This document shows positions 1-8,652 of a stretch of 64,000 nt of DNA, in pieces (the first letter of the stretch is position 1; every line of letters starts with the position of its first letter). Location of the stretch: positions 1 to 64,000 of the forward strand of contig JAZOPZ010000013.1 in the NCBI GenBank assembly GCA_045655805.1, in the 5' to 3' direction. The position numbers were made by a program, and so were the translations under genes. The notes below the pieces were generated by a model that was not told the origin of the DNA, made no database searches, and worked only from the letters and a program-made list of their open reading frames with translations. Source of the DNA: UBA11475 sp045655805. GTDB lineage: Bacteria; Bacillota; Clostridia; Christensenellales; Borkfalkiaceae.

Positions 1-59
1 TTAGCCACAAGGCTAAAAATAAAACTAAATTATTTTAATCTTTTGTGGATAAGAAAAGC

Positions 60-96
60 CCACTATATTTCGCCTTAAAGCGAAGTATAGTGGGCT
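60..96 (-). terminator. Strong hairpin, probable minus-strand terminator
   Basis: A 16-bp stem with one G-U pair (arms 60-75 and 81-96) is followed on the minus strand by a U-rich stretch. No minus-strand coding gene is visible to its right, so the transcript it would end is unknown. Confidence 0.6.
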
Positions 97-312
97 ACAC
101 TTTTGTATTAAATTAAAAATCCCTTATAGGGGATCCATAAAAGGTGTCTCTTTTTTATTACACCAACTTTGTCGGTGTAAACTGACAAATATTTGCGTTT
201 GCAAATATTGTCGGCACTGCTATTGCTACGCAATAGGACCTACGCCCCGATAATATATACAAATTAAGGTTTGTTTTACTTTGGAACTACGGACGAGTCA
301 AAGATTGGCAGC
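97..312. other. Unassigned structured intergenic region
   Basis: No coding frame is convincing here. Several hairpins lie side by side: an imperfect 12-bp stem at 184-212, and a compound stem at 211-250. The latter has an outer TCGG/CCGA pairing, an asymmetric internal loop, and a perfect 7-bp inner hairpin CTATTGC-TAC-GCAATAG at 220-236. Terminator-like hairpins bracket the block at 60-96 and 313-350. It may be a structured small RNA, but I do not recognise a family. Confidence 0.35.
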
Positions 313-350
313 CATAAAAAGACACCAACAATCGTTGGTGTCTTTTTATG
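313..350. terminator. Bidirectional terminator
   Basis: A perfect 17-bp inverted repeat (arms 313-329 and 334-350, loop AATC) has A-rich and T-rich flanks, so it can terminate transcription in either direction. Confidence 0.75.
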
Positions 351-438
351 TTGTTTATTATTAGATTTGCATTGACGACAACGTGTAGCAATAGTTGGAT
401 AGCTTTTACGTAAATTCCTCACTTTAATATAAAAACTA

Positions 439-467
439 TTGCAAAATCCTTGGTTTTAGGGTATAAT
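439..467 (+). promoter_or_regulatory. Promoter of AraC-family gene
   Basis: TTGCAA (439-444) and TATAAT (462-467) are separated by 17 bases, upstream of the AraC-type gene that starts near 542. Confidence 0.75.
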
Positions 468-541
468 TTTGATGTTAAAAGTGAGAATTTTTATTTGGAA
501 ATCTATTAAACGTGGGAAACCTTATATTAAAATAGGGAGAT

Positions 542-1411
542 GTGTTTAGATCGGTGAAAGCGATATTTAACAAAGAAAAGAATAAATTTGAATTGAGCGA
601 AGATTATAGTTTGAATTGCGTTTCTACAGATCTTGATTGTGATGAGCACACGCACGGCTACGTTGAAATGGTATATTGCTTTTCCGGCACAGCATTAAAT
701 TACGTGGATGGAATTTCGTATTGGATGCACAAGGGCGATGTGCTTTTAATCGACTATAATTCAACTCATGCGATTTACCCCAAGCAGAATACATGTTATT
801 GTGACATTATGCTAAAACCATCCTTTTTTAACAAGTATATTAGCGAAAATTCGGGAATAATGTCGCTCTTTGAACTTGATGAATTTAGTCAGTTCAAGTT
901 TTCGGCGAAAAGCAAAAAAATAATTCATTTTTCCGTAGAAGAACAAAAAAAGGTTGAATTTCTAATTAAAGCAATGGATGATGAATTAAAGCATAAAAAA
1001 ATTGCCGACGTATCAATGAAACGCTCGGCGCTTTGTATGCTTTTGACGTTAATTTTTCGTCATATGACGGGAGAAGAGGTTGTTTCCCTGAACGGAGATT
1101 TGTTGGATTATATTAACGAGCATTGCGATGAACGTTTAACCGAAAGTTTGCTTGCGGAAAAATGTTCGTATTCAAAAGAATATTTTTCAAGAAAATTCAA
1201 GCAACTGATAGGAAAAACCTTTTCTCAATATCTTTGCGAATGTAGGTTGAACAAGGCGCGGGATTTGTTGCTTAATACTCGCAAAACGGTGGACGTGATA
1301 CTGCTTGAATGTGGTTTTACAAGTAGAGGTGAATTTTTTAAAAAGTTTGAGAAAAAATTTGGCGAGACGCCTTTAACTTATAGAAAAAGTCAAAAATCGG
1401 TACTCCTGTAA
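542..1411 (+). CDS. AraC family transcriptional regulator
   Basis: The 289-residue protein has an N-terminal cupin-like sensor domain (His-rich beta segments around residues 30-80) and a C-terminal pair of helix-turn-helix motifs at about 190-285, as in AraC/XylS regulators of sugar use. It sits directly upstream of, and co-directional with, the broken GH99-like gene, which it probably controlled. The start is uncertain: GTG at 542 lies only two bases after GGGAGA, while GTG at 554 lies 14 bases after it. Neither spacing is ideal. The effector is unknown. Confidence 0.85.
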   Translation: MFRSVKAIFNKEKNKFELSEDYSLNCVSTDLDCDEHTHGYVEMVYCFSGTALNYVDGISYWMHKGDVLLIDYNSTHAIYPKQNTCYCDIMLKPSFFNKYISENSGIMSLFELDEFSQFKFSAKSKKIIHFSVEEQKKVEFLIKAMDDELKHKKIADVSMKRSALCMLLTLIFRHMTGEEVVSLNGDLLDYINEHCDERLTESLLAEKCSYSKEYFSRKFKQLIGKTFSQYLCECRLNKARDLLLNTRKTVDVILLECGFTSRGEFFKKFEKKFGETPLTYRKSQKSVLL

Positions 1412-1425
1412 GTCAATATTTGAAA

Positions 1426-1454
1426 TTGCAAAGGTCTTTTGCGCATGTTATAAT
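1426..1454 (+). promoter_or_regulatory. Promoter of GH99-like gene, embedded in terminator
   Basis: TTGCAA (1426-1431) and TATAAT (1449-1454) are 17 bases apart. The element overlaps the terminator hairpin of the preceding gene. Confidence 0.6.
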
Positions 1455-1475
1455 GTGCGAAAGATCTTTTTTATA
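1429..1475 (+). terminator. Terminator after AraC gene
   Basis: A long imperfect stem (about 17 bp with G-U pairs, arms near 1430-1446 and 1453-1469) is followed by a T run. The -10 box of the next promoter lies inside the loop and 3' arm. Confidence 0.65.
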
Positions 1476-1485
1476 GGAGGAAAAT

Positions 1486-2589
1486 ATGAAAAAATATGAC
1501 GTTGCGGCGTACGTGTGGCCGTCTTACACGGGCGACGATCCCCGAGCAAGAATTTTTTGGGAAGAGGGGTATGGAGAGTGGCAAACCGTAAAGAAAATGT
1601 AACCTAAATTTGAAGGGCATCTTTGGCCTCGTAAACCTTTGTGGGGGTATGTAAACGAAGCGGATCCGTACGTGATGGAAATGGAAATAGAGGCGGCTGT
1701 TTCTCACGGAGTTAACGTGTTTATTTACGATTGGTATTGGTATGATAATAAGCCGTTTTTAGAGCAATGCCTTGACAACGGATTTTTGAAGGCGAGAAAT
1801 AATCATAAAATGAAATTCTACCTTATGTGGGCAAACCACACGGCAAATACTATGTGGGATAAACGCAACGCCGATTTAAAAATTCCCGTTTGGGACGGCG
1901 CAGTGGACAGAAAGACATTTGACTTTATCGTAGAGCGCACCATAGAAAAATATTTTAAGCATCCGTCTTACTACAAGATAAACGGCAAGCCCGTATATAT
2001 GATTTTCAATATTAACGATTTGATTCGTGGGCTTGGTGGTTTTGATAAAGCAAAGGACGCTATAGAATATTTTAAGCAAAAGACTGTTGAATCGGGATTT
2101 CCTGGGCTTGAACTTCAAATGTGCATAAAAAGTAAAGGTTATTCGTATTGTGACGTTGGAGACGGAAAAACAGTTAAAGACTTTGTAAATGAAGTCGGTT
2201 TTGGTAGCGGTTCGTTGTATCAATATCGTGATTTAACGCCTATGAATCATGCTTATCCCGAAATTTTAGCAAACGCTCTTAAAGAATATGAAAAGGTAAA
2301 AGCGGAATTAAATCTTACAGCATATCCACACGTTTCGCTTGGTTGGGATTCTAATCCAAGATACAATCAATTCCACGACGACGTATGCACCGATAACACG
2401 CCTGAAAACGTGCAGAAGGGTTTTGAGCGCGCTAAAAAATATATAGACGACCACCCAGAACTTCCCGTACCGCTTATTACCGTAAACAGTTGGAACGAGT
2501 GGACGGAAACGAGTTATCTGCATCCAGACGATCTTTACGGATACGGCTATCTCGAGGCGATTAAAAAGGTGTTTTGCGATAAAGAATAA
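1486..2589 (+). pseudogene. GH99-like / WbsX-family glycan protein, in-frame TAA
   Basis: ATG at 1486 follows a clear AGGAGG. The frame runs 38 codons to TAA at 1600-1602, then continues in the same frame to 2589 with convincing homology throughout, including the C-terminal Asn-Ser-Trp-Asn-Glu-Trp block typical of GH99-like/WbsX proteins. Full length would be 367 residues, normal for the family. The stop occupies a position usually held by Lys or Arg, so a single AAA-to-TAA change would explain it. Family members act on polysaccharides as glycoside hydrolase-like or glycosyltransferase-associated proteins. A restart near GTG or ATG codons after 1630 would lose the first barrel strand. Confidence 0.8.
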
Positions 2590-2715
2590 GGTTTAGTTTT
2601 ATTCACCGTTAATTCTTTCTGGTTGTCGTCAGCAACTAAACTGCCGAGTAAGTCGGAGGTCACTTATGCTTTTGCTATAAAACGCTGGTTTATAGCACAA
2701 AAATGACTTAATCTA
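2590..2715. other. Intergenic region with paired stems
   Basis: This stretch is non-coding. It contains an 8-bp outer pairing (GTTTAGTT near 2591 with AACTAAAC near 2634) and a perfect 9-bp hairpin at about 2673-2697 (TGCTATAAA with TTTATAGCA). No T run follows, so it is not an obvious terminator. Confidence 0.35.
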
Positions 2716-2744
2716 TTGACAAATGATTTTTTGTATACTATAAT
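2716..2744 (+). promoter_or_regulatory. Promoter of secreted fibre-like gene
   Basis: Consensus TTGACA (2716-2721) and TATAAT (2739-2744) are separated by 17 bases. Confidence 0.85.
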
Positions 2745-2753
2745 CAAAATAGT

Positions 2754-2772
2754 TTCAAAATGACATTTTGAA
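2754..2772. promoter_or_regulatory. Perfect inverted repeat between promoter and RBS
   Basis: TTCAAAATG-A-CATTTTGAA has 9-bp perfect arms. It lies about 10 bases downstream of the -10 box and just before the AAGGAGG ribosome binding site. It could be an operator or a leader hairpin. Confidence 0.5.
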
Positions 2773-2787
2773 CAAGGAGGAATTTTT

Positions 2788-3474
2788 ATGAAAAAAATTA
2801 GTGGCTTAATAGCGTTATTGATGTGCGTTATTATCGGTGGCGTATATGCAAACTGGACTTACGCTCAAACTGAAGATATTACCGATCAAAAGACTGAAAT
2901 TTTGTTTGCTCTAGATGCCGTTTCTCAATCTGGTGTAAATGGTGACTATACCATTGAATCAAACGTTCGTTTTAAGGTTTACCAAAAAGAAGGGTCAAAC
3001 CACGTTGCTGAATTGAGAGTTGAAACTACTGATGGTTCTGCTACACCTCTTGTAACCGTTAAGTTTACCCCAACTGCGGCAGCAAGCGTTGATATTAAAG
3101 AAAACGGTGTTGATACTGAAATTGCATTTACATTCAGTGGTTTCTTGAACGGAGGTACCAACCATTTATACAAAATAGACAATGACGGTAATTATTCAGC
3201 AACTGGTAACGGCGTTGAAATTTTAAAGTTCAAAAACAGAGCCAACAATGCTTTTGATAAGAAAGTAACTTGGCAAAAGAAGACGGTTGAAGGATCTAAT
3301 AAAGTAGAATATTTCTACGTAACTTTTGATGCAGCTCAACTTCTTGAAGAAGTAAATTTATCACAACCATTTGTATTAGATACTTTTGAAGAATATCGTG
3401 CGTTTGAAAATGCAGTTGGTGCAACCGGTTCTATCATTATGAAGGTAACCGATGGCGTAAGTATCTCACAATAG
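2788..3474 (+). CDS. Secreted TasA/camelysin-like protein
   Basis: The 228-residue protein starts at ATG 2788 after a good GGAGG. It has a short lysine-led hydrophobic signal (residues 1-25) ending in Val-Tyr-Ala-Asn-Trp, the pattern of substrates of SipW-type signal peptidases, and then a beta-rich soluble domain without cysteines. A SipW-like peptidase gene and a second protein with the same signal style follow. By analogy with TasA and camelysin it may be an extracellular fibre subunit. The mature region is too divergent for me to assign to a named family. Confidence 0.6.
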   Translation: MKKISGLIALLMCVIIGGVYANWTYAQTEDITDQKTEILFALDAVSQSGVNGDYTIESNVRFKVYQKEGSNHVAELRVETTDGSATPLVTVKFTPTAAASVDIKENGVDTEIAFTFSGFLNGGTNHLYKIDNDGNYSATGNGVEILKFKNRANNAFDKKVTWQKKTVEGSNKVEYFYVTFDAAQLLEEVNLSQPFVLDTFEEYRAFENAVGATGSIIMKVTDGVSISQ

Positions 3475-3502
3475 ATAAAAACAAAAAAATAAAAGAACAA
3501 AG

Positions 3503-3541
3503 CCCCCCAGCAACAGCTGGAGGGTCTTTTGTGCTTTTTTT
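3503..3541 (+). terminator. Terminator after secreted protein gene
   Basis: A 9-bp stem with one mismatch (CCCCCCAGC at 3503-3511, GCTGGAGGG at 3516-3524) is followed by two T-rich tracts. Confidence 0.8.
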
Positions 3542-3623
3542 ACGCGCACGCGTTATAAGGCTTGCGCGTGTTAACAAACAACGAAAAAACACTTGATTTT
3601 AATAGGTTAACGAAGGGCGTAGT

Positions 3624-5084
3624 ATGTCGGCTTTTGATATTTATATATTTACGCTATGCTTAATCGTTTTGGCGTTACTAACAACGTTATCGGTTGTAAT
3701 GATTGCAGTTATATTAAAACTGAGCTGCAAATCGATACGTTTTGGTGGCGAAGACGAAAGGATTTTAGCGGAAGCCAATAAAATACCAACAAGAATGGAA
3801 AAAATAGAGAAGTTAGTTAGTAGAATAATTTCTCTACTTTTAGCGACGATATTTTTTATTGCGTTTATGCTATCTTCGCTAGTTGCTTGTGCTAGTGTTT
3901 CCACCGAAAATGGTTTGCCTGCATTACGCGTAGTTAATTCCGACTCAATGTCTAAAAAACACGAGAAGAATTACTGGTTGTTTGACAACAATTTAGATGA
4001 TCAATTCGATACTTTTGATTTAATTATCACACAAGATATTCCACCTGAAGATGAATTAGAACTTTACGATATTGTCGTTTATAAATTAAAGGACGATACG
4101 TATATAGTTCACCGTATTATTCAAATTCTACCACCTAACGTTAATCACCCTAACGAAACTTATTACTTATTGCAAGGCGACGCGGAAGAACGCGCTGATG
4201 CTTTGTTCGTTACTTACGACCAAATGGTGGCTATTTATCGCGGACAAAGAATTCCTTTTGTGGGAAGTTTTGTTAAGTTTATGCAGTCGCCTGCTGGTAT
4301 GATATGTATCGCACTCGTGTTAATTGCGATGATTGCAGGTCCGATTGCTGATAAAAAATTGAAAAAAGAAAGAGAATTAAGGTTGGCTATTTTGCTTGCA
4401 CAAAAACAAAAAACAGCAACCGTATCTCCTAGTCAATCCGTTGCGCCTACAAGCGTAACAAAAGTAATTGAAGTCGTTCAACAACAGGAGGCTGAAACCA
4501 TGCCTATTGCTGTAAACGAATCAACTTCTAACGAGCAAACCCAAGAATTAGCGCCGACTAAAGTTGCAGAAGAAATAAAAACAGTTATTGCTGATGAACC
4601 TAACGAAAAGTTAGCCGTTGAAGATAAAACTGCAGAAGAAATTTCTACTGATAAAGTAGTAGAGCAAAAAGTAAAGCCTATTTTTGTTCGTAAGAGAGAT
4701 AATCGTAATTTTAAACAACGCCTTACTGAATCACCAGACGTTACTAAAGAAAGATATAATGATATTGTAAAGTTTTTAGGGCGTATTAAGGGTGTTCGTA
4801 TAATAAGTGGCAAAAAGTTTGAAACTTATAAGTATAGGTCAATTCCTATTGTGCGTTTTGCTATTAGAGGCAAAACCTTAAATGTTTATATTGCTCTAAA
4901 TTGTGAAGGCTATTTTGATAGTAAGTATATTTTCACAGATTTATCGGGCATTAAAGCACACGTTAATTATCCTATGCAGGTAAAAGTAACAAGCACTCGT
5001 AAAACTCGTTGGACGATAGAACTTTTGCATCAATTGTGTGTAAAAGAAAACGTCCCTTTGCTGGAGACCTCAAATGAAGATTAG
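3624..5084 (+). CDS. SipW-type signal peptidase I with long C-terminal domain
   Basis: The 486-residue protein has membrane segments at about 7-32, 68-90 and 223-240. The peptidase core has Ser108 in Ser-Asp-Ser-Met and His163 in Val-His-Arg; a Ser-His pair instead of Ser-Lys is the SipW/ER-type arrangement. SipW enzymes release TasA-type fibre proteins. Beyond the core is a Glu/Thr/Val-rich linker (about 260-355) and a separate basic domain (about 365-486), which I recall from other uncharacterised Clostridial proteins but cannot name. SipW itself is about 190 residues, so this is a large extension. The gene overlaps the next one by 11 bases. The RBS is weak. Confidence 0.75.
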   Translation: MSAFDIYIFTLCLIVLALLTTLSVVMIAVILKLSCKSIRFGGEDERILAEANKIPTRMEKIEKLVSRIISLLLATIFFIAFMLSSLVACASVSTENGLPALRVVNSDSMSKKHEKNYWLFDNNLDDQFDTFDLIITQDIPPEDELELYDIVVYKLKDDTYIVHRIIQILPPNVNHPNETYYLLQGDAEERADALFVTYDQMVAIYRGQRIPFVGSFVKFMQSPAGMICIALVLIAMIAGPIADKKLKKERELRLAILLAQKQKTATVSPSQSVAPTSVTKVIEVVQQQEAETMPIAVNESTSNEQTQELAPTKVAEEIKTVIADEPNEKLAVEDKTAEEISTDKVVEQKVKPIFVRKRDNRNFKQRLTESPDVTKERYNDIVKFLGRIKGVRIISGKKFETYKYRSIPIVRFAIRGKTLNVYIALNCEGYFDSKYIFTDLSGIKAHVNYPMQVKVTSTRKTRWTIELLHQLCVKENVPLLETSNED

Positions 5085-6108
5085 TGTATTTACGAAAATT
5101 ATTTCTATAGTTTCTATCGTAGGCATAATTTTGGGAGCAACCAGCGTTTATGCAAATTGGCAATACGCAAATTCACCACCCGAGACAAAGTCTCAAGAAT
5201 TTGCGTTTGAGATTGACGAGTATATTTCGTGGGAAGGTTCTGAAGATTTGCCTACCCATACTGAGGGCGAAAACCACGCGGCGTTAATTACCGATTTGGT
5301 TTTCGGTACTGCTAGTGGTAATTACGAAAACGGTTTAAATAATTCTAATTCTGCTATAAACGAGTATGTCGAAGATAGAAAGGGTAGTTGGATATCTGGT
5401 TGGTCGTACGATTATTTTGGTAGTATGGCTGTAACCGGCGGTGATGAAATGACTAAACTGTTTGGCGCTGATACCAAAGGACTTAATTTTATTATTCAAA
5501 AGAAAAGCGATACCAGTATGTTTATTTATACTACTAGCGTATTTTTGGGTACGGCGGGTGAAGTCAATTGGCTTAGTCAACGTACTAAAAACGGTGTGCC
5601 TAGTATTCCGCTTGGCGAGTACATATCTCCAGTTTATCGTACCGAACTAACCCGTTCTAATAAAAATAGTGATTGGAATATAGTTGCCAGTCTTATAGGT
5701 AAAGCAAAGTCAGATTGGTATGATGAAAGCCGTCGTGATGAAAACTTAACGCAAATTCCATCGTTTGACATTACTACTTGGGTAGAATCAAATACTTTAG
5801 GTGCTACTATGACCACGGACGACGCTATTTGGACGTTTGATGGCGATAATCCAACGACTTTCGTTGAAGCAAAGACTACACCGACTTATTATAGGATGAC
5901 GCCAAAAACTGCTGGAACGCGAGTTATAACGGCAGATAACGAGGACGCTAAAATTCGTATATACGACGCAAATGGTGCGTTAATTACTGACGATGTAACG
6001 GTTTCGGACGGCAAAGCGGAGGCTTCGTTTGTTGCCAGCGCAAATACCTTGTATTATATTTCTATTTTGGGTGATTACCAAATCACTATTACAATTACGG
6101 CAATCTAA
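5074..6108 (+). CDS. Secreted protein with SipW-type signal
   Basis: The 344-residue protein begins within the end of the peptidase gene, so the two are translationally coupled. Residues 1-28 form a signal ending in Ser-Val-Tyr-Ala-Asn-Trp, the same signature as the 2788 product. The mature part is acidic and rich in Asn, Thr and Trp. Its last 80 residues look like a beta-sandwich of the pre-peptidase C-terminal or Ig type. It is probably the main client of the adjacent peptidase. The precise function is unknown. Confidence 0.6.
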   Translation: MKISVFTKIISIVSIVGIILGATSVYANWQYANSPPETKSQEFAFEIDEYISWEGSEDLPTHTEGENHAALITDLVFGTASGNYENGLNNSNSAINEYVEDRKGSWISGWSYDYFGSMAVTGGDEMTKLFGADTKGLNFIIQKKSDTSMFIYTTSVFLGTAGEVNWLSQRTKNGVPSIPLGEYISPVYRTELTRSNKNSDWNIVASLIGKAKSDWYDESRRDENLTQIPSFDITTWVESNTLGATMTTDDAIWTFDGDNPTTFVEAKTTPTYYRMTPKTAGTRVITADNEDAKIRIYDANGALITDDVTVSDGKAEASFVASANTLYYISILGDYQITITITAI

Positions 6109-6117
6109 ATTATTATT

Positions 6118-6146
6118 AAAAGACCAACTGGAGTTGGTCTTTTTTG
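6118..6146 (+). terminator. Terminator after secreted protein gene
   Basis: AAAAGACCAAC and GTTGGTCTTTT pair around a TGGA loop, followed by T residues. Confidence 0.85.
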
Positions 6147-6253
6147 TTAAAGTAAGCGCTCTCTTGCTTTTGCAAATGGATAATTTTTACAGTAGTATTA
6201 TAAATTTTTAAACAAATATTGATTTTCATCTTTTTGTATGATATCATCTTAAT

Positions 6254-7057
6254 ATGAAGTTTAAGTATGACCACGATTTTCATATACATTCGTATCTATC
6301 GGCTTGTTCTAGCGATCCGTCGCAAAATCCAAAAAACATTTTAGAATATGCAAATAAAAATAACTTACAAGAACTGTGTATTACGGATCATTTTTGGGAT
6401 GAAAAAGTTGATGGAGCATCCGATTGGTATAGGGAAAATCATAAATTTTCGCAAATATCTCAAATCAAACCATTGCCACAGACTGAAAGCATAAACTTTT
6501 ATTTTGGCGCTGAAACTGAACTTGATAAAAACTGTAAGTTGGGGATTTCAAAAGGCCGTTTCGACGATTTTGATTTCGTAATAATTCCAACTACTCACTT
6601 ACATATGAAGGGATTTACGGTATCAGACGACGATTACGATAACCCTAAACGCATAGCAAAACTTTGGGGTCAAAGAACGCTTGCCGTGCTAGATATGGAT
6701 TTACCGTTTCATAAAATCGGTTTGGCACACCTTGCTTGCGACCTTATGGGGTCTACATTGGAAAGATCTATCGATACGCTAGATTTAATTCCGACTGACG
6801 ATGTGTATAAAGTGTTCAAAAAAGCGCAAGAAAAAGGCGTTGGTATTGAAATTAACGGTGGTGACGTTATACATCTTGACGAGGCATCTGATAGCATTTT
6901 AAAAATTTTTCACATAGCAAAAGAGTGCAAGTGTAAATTTTATTTGGGAAGTGATAGTCATCACCCCGAAAGGTTTGCGCCACTTACAAAAAACTTTACT
7001 TGGGCAATCGACGCGTTAGGGCTTGAAGAAAAAGATAAATTTCATATTAAAAAATAG
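6254..7057 (+). CDS. PHP domain phosphoesterase
   Basis: The 267-residue protein has the PHP metal-binding motif set in order: His-Ile-His at 10-12, Thr-Asp-His near 45, Gly-Ala-Glu, Thr-His-Leu-His, Gly-Leu-Ala-His and Gly-Ser-Asp-Ser-His near the C-terminus. Full ligand sets like this are typical of histidinol-phosphatase-like hydrolases of phosphomonoesters. The gene is not in a histidine operon, so the substrate is open. There is no Shine-Dalgarno sequence before ATG 6254, and a TATGAT box lies only 11 bases upstream, so the leader would be very short. Confidence 0.8.
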   Translation: MKFKYDHDFHIHSYLSACSSDPSQNPKNILEYANKNNLQELCITDHFWDEKVDGASDWYRENHKFSQISQIKPLPQTESINFYFGAETELDKNCKLGISKGRFDDFDFVIIPTTHLHMKGFTVSDDDYDNPKRIAKLWGQRTLAVLDMDLPFHKIGLAHLACDLMGSTLERSIDTLDLIPTDDVYKVFKKAQEKGVGIEINGGDVIHLDEASDSILKIFHIAKECKCKFYLGSDSHHPERFAPLTKNFTWAIDALGLEEKDKFHIKK

Positions 7058-7063
7058 TAGATA

Positions 7064-7095
7064 AAACCCCTGCACTATGTCTGCAGGGGTTTTTC
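7064..7095. terminator. Bidirectional terminator between convergent genes
   Basis: AAACCCCTGCA pairs with TGCAGGGGTTT, with A- and T-rich flanks, between the PHP gene and the convergent AraC gene. Confidence 0.85.
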
Positions 7096-7096
7096 G

Positions 7097-7891
7097 TTAG
7101 ATAAATTCACCATCGTTACGATATTCAGTTGGTGTTTTACCAGTTAGTTTTTTAAAAACGCGCCTAAAATAAATAGGACTGTCAAAGCCAAATTCGTTAG
7201 AAATTTCTTCAATACTTTTATTTTTATCAAACAAAAGTGATTGAGAGGCTTGGCTTATTATAAGTTTGTTTTTATATTCTATAGGGCTGTAACCGGTATA
7301 GTATTTAAATAGGTAATAAAACCTTGACGGGCTTAAAAAACACAAGTCGGCAAGTGCTTCAACTTTTACTGTGGCAATACGATTGTTTTCTAAATAATTT
7401 ATAGCAGGGGTGATAGGATTTTCGTTTTGTTTTTGCTCGGATACTTTTGCGAGAGGAAAGATTTTTGAGCACAAATTATAAAATGCTGAAAGGGCGTTAA
7501 AGCATAGTGGTGAACTTTCGTTTTGGTATAAGTCAATGGCTTTTACCAAATTATAACACTCATCAAAATCTATAGTATCAATCAATTGAACGTCTGCTTT
7601 TTTGCCCACGAACGGTTCGTCTTTTTGCAATAAATTAAAATGTACGGTGTGATAAACGCAGGTCGGATTAGCAATCCAATGTGAAATATACGTACTTCCT
7701 TTAGGAATATACAAAAAATCGCCCTTTTTTATTTTTAACGTTTTGTTAGGGGTAGTAACTATGCTTTCGCCTTCTAACATAAACATAAAGTTGTGTAATG
7801 GCCGTGGCTCGTTAGAAAAATCAAAAACGTTGTTTTTAGTGTGAGTATATTTTACAGCGACGCACAATGCCGACGGGTGATTGATAAACAT
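7097..7891 (-). CDS. AraC family transcriptional regulator
   Basis: The 264-residue protein has an N-terminal cupin sensor (about 30-90) and a C-terminal double helix-turn-helix (about 165-260) ending in the usual Phe-Lys-Lys-Leu-Thr-Gly-x-Thr-Pro-x-Glu-Tyr-Arg. It is transcribed divergently from the SDR/glycyl-radical remnant and has its own near-consensus promoter. The SDR side has a good -10 box but no clear -35, the usual arrangement for AraC activation. Its target operon is now broken. Confidence 0.88.
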   Translation of the reverse strand: MFINHPSALCVAVKYTHTKNNVFDFSNEPRPLHNFMFMLEGESIVTTPNKTLKIKKGDFLYIPKGSTYISHWIANPTCVYHTVHFNLLQKDEPFVGKKADVQLIDTIDFDECYNLVKAIDLYQNESSPLCFNALSAFYNLCSKIFPLAKVSEQKQNENPITPAINYLENNRIATVKVEALADLCFLSPSRFYYLFKYYTGYSPIEYKNKLIISQASQSLLFDKNKSIEEISNEFGFDSPIYFRRVFKKLTGKTPTEYRNDGEFI

Positions 7892-7931
7892 ATTTTATTC
7901 CTTGCGCAGTAGAATAGTTTTCATTAATAAT

Positions 7932-7960
7932 AGTATAAATCATAGTAAAAAGTTTGTCAA
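7932..7960 (-). promoter_or_regulatory. Promoter of AraC-family gene
   Basis: On the minus strand TTGACA (7955-7960) and TATACT (7932-7937) are 17 bases apart. Confidence 0.8.
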
Positions 7961-7999
7961 TGCTTTATAATAAAATCGATAGATATGGGAGGATATAAA

Positions 8000-8652
8000 A
8001 TGTCTTTCGAAATTAATTTTACGGGTAAAACTGCAGTTTCAACCGGCGCAGCGTCTGGTATGGGGTTGTTGTTTGCGCAAAACTTTGCGTCGCTTGGTGG
8101 AAACGTCGTTTTATGTGATATCAACGAACAAGTGTTAAACGAAAAGGTTACTGAAATTAACGCAAAAGGTAAGGTAAATCAGTAGGCATAATTTGTGACG
8201 TAAGGGATTACACTCAAGTTTTAGCAGTCCGTGATAAAGCGGTAGAAACTTTTGGTCAAATAGACGTTATGGCAAACTTTGCAGGTGGAAAGGCTAGACG
8301 AATGTTAAATGTCGGTAGGGATCAAGAATTTCCCGATATTCCTATCGAAGTGTACGACTGGGCTTAGACGTAAATCTTAAAGGTCCATTTTATTTTGCCC
8401 ACGCAGTACTTCCAGTTATGCGCAAGCAAAAAAGTGGTTTGATTATAAACATAGGTTCAATCACGGGGGCTGAAGGCGACGGCTACGGTATGGATTATCC
8501 GACGGCTAAAGCAGGGCTTATGTACGGTTTGACTAAATCAATAGCACAGTACGGTTCAAAATACGGTATTAGGTGCGTGTGCGTTTCTCCAGGCCCTGTA
8601 CTTACCCGCGCAAATATGTCAGGGATGAAAACTCTTTTAGGCAGAGCAGGCA
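8000..8652 (+). pseudogene. Short-chain dehydrogenase/reductase remnant, two frameshifts
   Basis: ATG 8000 follows GGGAGG at 7988-7993. The three successive reading frames together give one SDR. The first piece has the Thr-Gly-Ala-Ala-Ser-Gly-Met-Gly cofactor loop and ends at TAG 8183-8185. The second carries the Asp-Val-Arg and Asn-Phe-Ala-Gly regions and ends at TAG 8364-8366. The third carries Asn-Ile-Gly-Ser and the active-site Tyr-x-x-x-Lys region. Homology stops abruptly near 8652, where the last ~40 residues should follow, and changes to a glycyl-radical enzyme sequence. Confidence 0.85.

Noticed and set aside
1..16. TTAGCC-ACAA-GGCTAA hairpin at the left edge
   Set aside because: It is cut off from its context by the window boundary, so it cannot be assigned.
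3542..3570. ACGCGCA / TGCGCGT inverted repeat before the signal peptidase gene
   Set aside because: It could be a second terminator or a leader stem, but no T run or promoter relation supports either.
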